Shown piece by piece: positions 58,293 to 64,000 of a stretch of DNA of 64,000 bases; position 1 is the first letter of the stretch; each line of letters begins with the position of its first letter. The notes beneath the pieces are model-generated. The model had not been told where the DNA came from and made no database searches. It saw only the letters and a program-made list of their open reading frames with translations. Position numbers and translations under genes: made by a program. Source of the stretch: an uncultured Verrucomicrobia subdivision 3 bacterium (GTDB taxonomy: Bacteria; Verrucomicrobiota; Verrucomicrobiia; Limisphaerales; UBA11358). The DNA lies in assembly GCA_903922735.1 (NCBI GenBank), contig CAIXUZ010000020.1, positions 84,551 through 148,550 on the forward strand, given 5' to 3'.

Positions 58293-59827
58293 ACTCCCGC
58301 GTCAAAAAAATTCTCCTGCTGCTGCTGGCCGGCGCACTGCTGTTCGGTTCCGGCCAGTTTCAAAAAGCGTTGAACCGCGGCCGCGACGCGCTCGGGTTGA
58401 CCCATGCGGCGGTGTTGGAAAATGCGCCGCCGGCGCTGGCTTTCACGACGGTGGCGCTGGGCGGGTTTCGCGGTTTGATCTCAAATTTCCTATGGATTCG
58501 CGCCAATAATTTGCAGCAGGACGACAAGTTTTTTGAGGCCGCGCAGCTCGCCGACTGGATCACGAAGCTGGAGCCGACCTACGCGCAGGTCTGGCTGTTT
58601 CAGGGCTGGAACATGGCTTACAACATATCCGTCAAGTTCAAGGATTTCCCCGACCGCTGGCGCTGGGTCGAGCGCGGCATCGAACTCCTGCGCGACGACG
58701 GCCTGCGCTACAACCCCAACAGCGTGGATATCTACCGCGAATTAGGCTGGTTCTTCCAGAACAAGATGGGCGCAAACCTGGACGACGCGAACCGGTATTA
58801 CAAAAGCCAGTGGGCTGGAGAAATGCGAAATTTCTTTGGCCCAAACGGTACGAACTTTGACCTGCTGTTGAGTCCGCCGGACGCCGCCGCCCGCACCAAC
58901 GCCGCAATTTTCCGCGACAAATACAAGCTCGACGCGGCCTTCGCCAGACAGGTGGACACGCAATACGGCCCGTTCGACTGGCGGTTGCCGGAAGCGCACG
59001 CGATTTACTGGGGCGCGCGCGGCCTCCGGGCGGCAAAGGAAAATCCCGACAAGGTGAAGGCGGACGATCTCATCAAACTGCGCCGCATCATCTACCAATC
59101 CATGCTTCAGGCTTTTCATCATGGGCGGATTATTATCGATCCGTTCGCCAAGACTTACTCGCTGGGTCCGAACCTTGACCTGGCGTCCCAGGTCAACGCG
59201 GCCTATGAACGGATGTCTGCCGAGGAAACCCAGTCCGGGATGCGGGATGGCATCATCAAGGCGCATCGCAATTTTCTCCGCGACGCGGTCTATTTTCTTT
59301 ACGAGAACAACCGCCTCGCCGAGGCCAGGAAATGGTTCAAGTATCTTGGCGACAATTATCCCGACAAGCCCATCATTGATGGGCGGCCGGATTCATTGCC
59401 GAAGAACCTGACGCTGGACGAATATGCCGTGGCGGTGGTGCAGATCGACATCGGCGAAACGTCGCAGGATCGCGTCACTTCCGCCCTGCAGGGCTTGCTA
59501 AGCCGTGCCTATTATAATCTCGCGACCGGACAGGATGATCGCTATGAAAACCTCAAGCGCCTTGCGGTCAAAGTCTATGAGCGCTACCTCAGCAAGACCA
59601 GTGCGCATGGCGAACAGCGTGTTCCCCTGCCGCCGTTTGATACTTTGAACAGCGAGGTGCTGCGGCAATTGCTCGATTTCAAGACCGGCATGCCCTACGC
59701 CGCCCGCGCTGAATTGGTCACCAAATTGGGTTTGCCTTCGGCCTTGCTGGAAGCGCCCGCTTCCGCCGCCAATCCGGTGGAGAACAATCCGGTTAATTCC
59801 GCCAACACCAACTCCGCAACGAAATAG
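58289..59827 (+). CDS. Predicted membrane-anchored protein, possibly TPR-like, linked to the ABC operon
   Basis: FFEAAQLADWITKLEPTYAQVWLFQGWNMAYNISVKFKDFPDRWRWVERGIELL; ATGA overlap with the permease gene. Confidence 0.65.
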   Translation: MNSRVKKILLLLLAGALLFGSGQFQKALNRGRDALGLTHAAVLENAPPALAFTTVALGGFRGLISNFLWIRANNLQQDDKFFEAAQLADWITKLEPTYAQVWLFQGWNMAYNISVKFKDFPDRWRWVERGIELLRDDGLRYNPNSVDIYRELGWFFQNKMGANLDDANRYYKSQWAGEMRNFFGPNGTNFDLLLSPPDAAARTNAAIFRDKYKLDAAFARQVDTQYGPFDWRLPEAHAIYWGARGLRAAKENPDKVKADDLIKLRRIIYQSMLQAFHHGRIIIDPFAKTYSLGPNLDLASQVNAAYERMSAEETQSGMRDGIIKAHRNFLRDAVYFLYENNRLAEARKWFKYLGDNYPDKPIIDGRPDSLPKNLTLDEYAVAVVQIDIGETSQDRVTSALQGLLSRAYYNLATGQDDRYENLKRLAVKVYERYLSKTSAHGEQRVPLPPFDTLNSEVLRQLLDFKTGMPYAARAELVTKLGLPSALLEAPASAANPVENNPVNSANTNSATK

Positions 59828-59907
59828 TTTTCCCGGTGGGGCGGGCGTCCCCGCGGGCCGCTTCCCAAGATTGCCCCCTGACAAAACTCTGCTAACCTCC
59901 GCCGACT

Positions 59908-61596
59908 GTGACGAAGAAAACATCCAGTTCCCCGCCGCTGCGCGTTGGCTTGATTTCGCTTGGCTGCGCCAAGAACCTCGTGGACGCCGAGATCATGCTT
60001 GGCTCGCTGCTCCAGAGCGGCGTTGAAATTACCAATGACGCCGCGAGCGCCGACGCCGTCATCGTCAACACCTGCTCCTTCATTGACTCCGCGCAGGAGG
60101 AGAGCGTGGACGCCATTCTTGAATCCGTCGAATTGCGCGACGCGAATCAGCGCGGTCAGGCGGTCATTGTGTCCGGTTGTCTCTCGCAGCGGTTTCGCGA
60201 GGAATTGCCGAAGCTCATGCCCGAGGTGGACGCCTTCATGGGCATTGATCAGGTCGCGCAGGTCGGCGACATCGTGGGCAAGGCCATTGCCGGCCGCGCC
60301 CAAAAAACTCAAAGCGGAAAGCGGAAAGCGGAAAGCGGAAAAGTAAAACAGCGTCTGAATGAATTGGAGAAAAACCGTCCGCTGGACGAACACGAAAAGG
60401 AAAACGCCGTTCGCGGTACGGACAAATTTGGCAAAACAAAGTCGGTCCTCACGCCCAAAGCCTCAAGCCCGGCGCCTGTCTTCGACATCACCCCGCGCCC
60501 CGTCTTCATTCCCGATTACGACACGCCGCGCTTTCGCCTCACGCCGAAACATTTTGCCTACGTCAAGATCGCCGAGGGCTGTAATCATCCATGCAGCTTC
60601 TGCATCATCCCGCGCATGCGCGGCTCGCACCGCAGCCGCACGCAGGCCGACATCGTCAAGGAAGTGAAGGCGCTCATTGCCGATGGCGTGAAAGAAATTA
60701 ATTTAATCTCGCAGGACTCGACCTACTACGGACTCGATCTGCGTCCCAACCACAGTCGCGCCATTTCCTCACCTGAGAAATTCAAAGCCGCTGCCAAGTC
60801 GCTGGCTGCCGATGCCACGACCATTTGCACTTTGCTGCGCGAGCTCAATTCGATCAAGGGTGATTTCTGGATCCGCCTGCTCTACACGCATCCGGCGCAT
60901 TGGACAGATGAACTCATCCAGACCATCGCCGGGTGCAAGAAAGTGGCGCGCTATATTGACATCCCGCTCCAGCACATCCACGGGAACATGCTCGAACGCA
61001 TGCGCCGCGAAACCTCGCAGCAATACATCGTGGATCTCATCCAGCGCATCCGCGCCGGTATTCCCGGCATCGCATTGCGGACGACCTTCATCGTCGGTTT
61101 TCCCGGCGAGACCGAGGCCAGTTTCAATACGCTGCTGGATTTCATCCGCGACACGAAGTTTGAGCGCCTTGGCGTTTTCGCCTATTCCAAGGAAGACGGC
61201 ACGCGCGCCGGCGCGATGGCCGGACAACTCACCGACAAGGTGAAGCAAAAGCGCCGTCAACTCGCCATGGCCGCGCAGCACCAGGTTGCCATCGCGGTCT
61301 CCGAATCCTTTGTCGGGCGCGAAATCAAAGTCCTCATCGAAGGCGAGGCGAACGCCAAACAACTTCTGGGCGCGAATGTCAGTTCGTGGGAGCACGGTTT
61401 GATGCGCGAGGCCGAAACTAAACACTTAAAACTTAAAACTAAAAACTACCTCGTCGGACGAGGTGAAGCGGATGCGCCGGACATTGACGGTCGCGTGTAC
61501 ATCCGCGCCGCGAAAGGCGCCTTGCCTGTCGGCCAGTTTGCCAGGGTCAAGGTCATCGGCCACACGGATTACGATTTGATTGCCGAGCCGGTTTGA
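59908..61596 (+). CDS. rimO: Ribosomal protein S12 methylthiotransferase with repeat-derived segments
   Basis: VGLISLGCAKNLVDAEIMLGSL...VNTCSFIDSAQEESVDAIL...KIAEGCNHPCSFCIIPRMRGSHRSR. Confidence 0.92.
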   Translation: MTKKTSSSPPLRVGLISLGCAKNLVDAEIMLGSLLQSGVEITNDAASADAVIVNTCSFIDSAQEESVDAILESVELRDANQRGQAVIVSGCLSQRFREELPKLMPEVDAFMGIDQVAQVGDIVGKAIAGRAQKTQSGKRKAESGKVKQRLNELEKNRPLDEHEKENAVRGTDKFGKTKSVLTPKASSPAPVFDITPRPVFIPDYDTPRFRLTPKHFAYVKIAEGCNHPCSFCIIPRMRGSHRSRTQADIVKEVKALIADGVKEINLISQDSTYYGLDLRPNHSRAISSPEKFKAAAKSLAADATTICTLLRELNSIKGDFWIRLLYTHPAHWTDELIQTIAGCKKVARYIDIPLQHIHGNMLERMRRETSQQYIVDLIQRIRAGIPGIALRTTFIVGFPGETEASFNTLLDFIRDTKFERLGVFAYSKEDGTRAGAMAGQLTDKVKQKRRQLAMAAQHQVAIAVSESFVGREIKVLIEGEANAKQLLGANVSSWEHGLMREAETKHLKLKTKNYLVGRGEADAPDIDGRVYIRAAKGALPVGQFARVKVIGHTDYDLIAEPV

Positions 61597-61678
61597 ACCG
61601 CCAAGGCGCCAAGAGCGCCAAGGATTTCAAAATAAATCCGGAAGTTTTTTCTTGGCGTTCTTGGCGTCTTGGCGGTTA
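61597..61678. repeat. Hairpin of GCCAAGGC-type direct repeats
   Basis: AACCGCCAAGGCGCCAAGAGCGCCAAGG ... CTTGGCGTTCTTGGCGTCTTGGCGGTT. Confidence 0.92.
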
Positions 61679-61688
61679 ATCTTCGGGC

Positions 61689-62405
61689 ATGGCCACCCTC
61701 GTATTCGACATCGAAACCTCCGCGCAGCCGATCGACAACTTTGACGAGGCGCAGCAGGAATACCTCTTCCGCGAAACCGAGAAGATTGGCGACGCCATCG
61801 CCAAGCAGGCCAAGCGCGAGGAGATCACCCGGTTCATGTCGCTCTGGCCGTTCACCTCGCAGGTCGTTTGCATCGCCATGCTCAATGCCGAGACCGGACG
61901 CGGCCAATCCATTTTCATCGCGGAAGATTTTGAGGATGCCGGCGACGCCGGGCTGGTGGAGTTCGTGCCGGTGGCCGACGAGACCGAACTGCTCACCGCC
62001 TTTTGGGATGTGGCGAAGCATTACGATTCCGTCGTCACCTTCAACGGGCGCGGGTTCGATGTGCCGTTCATCTACCTCCGCTCGGCGCTGCTCAATGTGC
62101 CCATCTCCAAGAAGAACTGGCTCGGCTACCGTTACGCCGTGGAGCCGCACTGCGACCTGGCGGAGCAACTGACGTTTTACAGCGTGAGCGGGCGCGACGG
62201 CGCGGCGCGGCGGTTCAATCTGGATTTCTACTGCAAGGCGTTTGGTATCGAATCGCCCAAGAGCGCGGGCGTGACGGGAATGGATGTGAAGGATTTGATG
62301 GAAGCGGGCAAATACCGCGAGATTGCCGAATACTGCCTGCGCGACGTCCGCGCCACCGTGGACCTTTACAAAATCTGGAAGGAACGGCTGGCGGGGATTA
62401 AATAA
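61689..62405 (+). CDS. 3'-5' exonuclease, ribonuclease H-like (PolB-type)
   Basis: LVFDIETSAQPIDNFDEAQQEYLF...VVTFNGRGFDVPFIYLRS...EYCLRDVRATVDLYKIW. Confidence 0.85.
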   Translation: MATLVFDIETSAQPIDNFDEAQQEYLFRETEKIGDAIAKQAKREEITRFMSLWPFTSQVVCIAMLNAETGRGQSIFIAEDFEDAGDAGLVEFVPVADETELLTAFWDVAKHYDSVVTFNGRGFDVPFIYLRSALLNVPISKKNWLGYRYAVEPHCDLAEQLTFYSVSGRDGAARRFNLDFYCKAFGIESPKSAGVTGMDVKDLMEAGKYREIAEYCLRDVRATVDLYKIWKERLAGIK

Positions 62406-62435
62406 AATACGACGGGCGAACCGGATTATGAACTT

Positions 62436-63401
62436 ATGAAAAAGTTTATCTGCTTAATCTACGTAGTTCTGACTGTTGTCTGTGCTTTTGGGCAAGCTCG
62501 ACCAGGTGCATATCCGTGGAGCATCACACTCAAAATCCTTGATGATGATGGCAAGCCGGTTGGATGCGCTCGAATTTGGGTTGCATACGGTAATCCGAAA
62601 GAAGGGCAATCCATAGATCCATTTCAGCCCAATGATTGGGCAATAGCTGGCTTAACTGACACCAACGGATTGTTCATAGCAAAACATATTGACCATTCAT
62701 GGTCTTTGGGGATTCAAATCCAAAAAGCTGGATATTACTCAGTTTTTAAGAGCTACGAACTATACAAGCCCGGACAATTTGATGATCAAACAGTTGCTGC
62801 GAATCGGAATCCAAAATTAACGCTGAATCTTAAAAAAATCGGCCAGCCAATCCCCATGTATGCCAAGCAGCTAAACACCCACGTTCCAGATTTAGATAAG
62901 CCAGTGGGATTTGATTTAATGGCTGGCGATTGGGTTGGTCCGTATGGCAAAGGAATCAATTCCGACATCAACTTCACCGGACATTTTGACAAACATGATG
63001 ATGGCGAATCTGACTTTACACTCACAGTGAGTTTTCCAAGCATCGGTGATGGGATTCAGGAATTTACCATCCCAGAGGCAGAAAAAACTAGCGCCCTGCA
63101 TTCCCCGCACGAGGCTCCAAAAGATGGCTACAAGCCGCAATGGGTGCAGTTTGACAATCGAAAACCCAACACAAAGATAAAAACCAACCGAGATTTGAAC
63201 CGAAATTATTTTTTCCGCGTGCGGACTCTTTTGGATGATAAAGGGAATGTTGTTAGTGCGAATTACGGCAAGATATACGGAGATTTTATGACCTTTAGTT
63301 ACTATCTCAACCCCGCATCCAATGACCGGAACATAGAATTTAATCCGGCCCAAAATTTGGTTCGCAATCTCAAGTTCGATGAGGAAGTCAAAGCACCGTG
63401 A
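62436..63401 (+). CDS. Secreted protein of unknown function
   Basis: Signal peptide MKKFICLIYVVLTVVCAFGQA followed by a carboxypeptidase-regulatory-like stretch. Confidence 0.6.
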   Translation: MKKFICLIYVVLTVVCAFGQARPGAYPWSITLKILDDDGKPVGCARIWVAYGNPKEGQSIDPFQPNDWAIAGLTDTNGLFIAKHIDHSWSLGIQIQKAGYYSVFKSYELYKPGQFDDQTVAANRNPKLTLNLKKIGQPIPMYAKQLNTHVPDLDKPVGFDLMAGDWVGPYGKGINSDINFTGHFDKHDDGESDFTLTVSFPSIGDGIQEFTIPEAEKTSALHSPHEAPKDGYKPQWVQFDNRKPNTKIKTNRDLNRNYFFRVRTLLDDKGNVVSANYGKIYGDFMTFSYYLNPASNDRNIEFNPAQNLVRNLKFDEEVKAP

Positions 63402-63480
63402 GCCTTCCATCCTCGATTCTCATCTGCTTCGCCCTGAAAGCAGCCGTGTGCCGTTTCACCCAATCACGGTGTTTTCCGGC

Positions 63481-63630
63481 AGCACCGTAGGTGCGAAATC
63501 TTTGTAGAATCAGAACCAACCCCATTTCCCAGCTCCGTAGGAGCGGCATATTCCGAAGATGTCGCTCCTGACGGAGCTAAAATCATTTTGGGTTTCATTT
63601 TCTACAAAGATGTCACGCCTACGGCGTTCC
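63481..63630. repeat. Nested inverted-repeat element (GCACCGTAGGTGC ... GCTCCGTAGGAGC ... GCTCCTGACGGAGC ... ACGCCTACGGCGT)
   Basis: Outer arms share ATCTTTGTAGAA/TTCTACAAAGAT; inner arms pair AGCTCCGTAGGAGCGGCAT with ATGTCGCTCCTGACGGAGCT. Confidence 0.9.
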
Positions 63631-63781
63631 AGAAAGTCGCCGCACCGTTTCGGCTCATCCCGGCGGATCTTTAGCCGTGGGAGGCGAGAGGACGAGGCAT
63701 AGCCCCTAAAATCAAACAGAGACTCCTCACGTCGTCTCCTACAAATCGGGGTTTTCTGGTCAAAACCGTCGCGGAACCGTT

Positions 63782-64000
63782 TTGAAAAGCCTCAAAACAA
63801 GCTTGAAATGCCGTGTTTTAACCTTGAAATGCTTCATTCCAAGCTTGGAATGAAGCGTTTCCGTTGGAAATGAAGTTTTTCCAGTTGGAAATGAAGTTTT
63901 TCCAGTTGGAAATGAAGTTTTTCCAGTTGGAAATGAAGTTTTTCCAGTTGGAAATGAAGTTTTTCCAGTTGGAAATGAAGTTTTTCCAGTTGGAAATGAA
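63782..64000. repeat. 21-bp tandem repeat GTTGGAAATGAAGTTTTTCCA running off the window
   Basis: Units start at 63863, 63884, 63905, 63926, 63947, 63968, 63989; degenerate copies begin near 63782. Confidence 0.97.

Noticed and set aside
63782-64000. Possible CRISPR array at the 3' edge
   Set aside because: Strict 21-bp head-to-tail tandem repeat with no unique spacers and no cas genes nearby
1-64000. tRNA or rRNA genes
   Set aside because: None recognised by eye; a tRNAscan/Infernal run would be needed to exclude them

Overview
A 64 kb bacterial chromosomal window, coding on both strands. Gene content, translated repeat peptides and the sigma factor/Ser-Thr kinase pair suggest Verrucomicrobiota or a relative; this is inference, as no rRNA was seen. 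Housekeeping genes: thyA(3')-folA, rpsA, purH, an exopolysaccharide export/BY-kinase operon, polX, thiD, an S8 protease, queE, a class III aminotransferase, rsmA, LMW-PTP, Nudix, clpP, purS-purQ-[GxxExxY]-purL, KorAB, an ABC system, rimO, three tandem SPFH genes and a P-type ATPase. Accessory genes: several toxin-antitoxin-like modules (Fic, MntA/HepT, DUF4160/DUF2442, antitoxin/Doc), a sigma factor plus giant kinase, and an orphan XRE-TerS-TerL phage-packaging island. The most unusual signals are: (1) small cassettes (DUF4160/DUF2442, antitoxin/Doc, GxxExxY) each lying between duplicated copies of the host gene end or intergenic hairpin (112 bp at 110/112, 77 bp ungapped at about 82%, about 95 bp), which looks like insertion with long target duplication that keeps the host gene intact; (2) repeat families (GC-rich palindromes and AT-rich period-7 heptads) translated in frame inside core genes (rsmA, Nudix, purL twice, kinase, thiD, queE, aminotransferase, rimO); (3) hairpins built of 7-9-nt direct repeats placed immediately upstream of many start codons; (4) a poly-G tract that splits an OafA-type acyltransferase, consistent with phase variation; (5) an orphan terminase island with shared operator-like heptamers and an iteron cluster between terS and terL. 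All alignments were done by eye.
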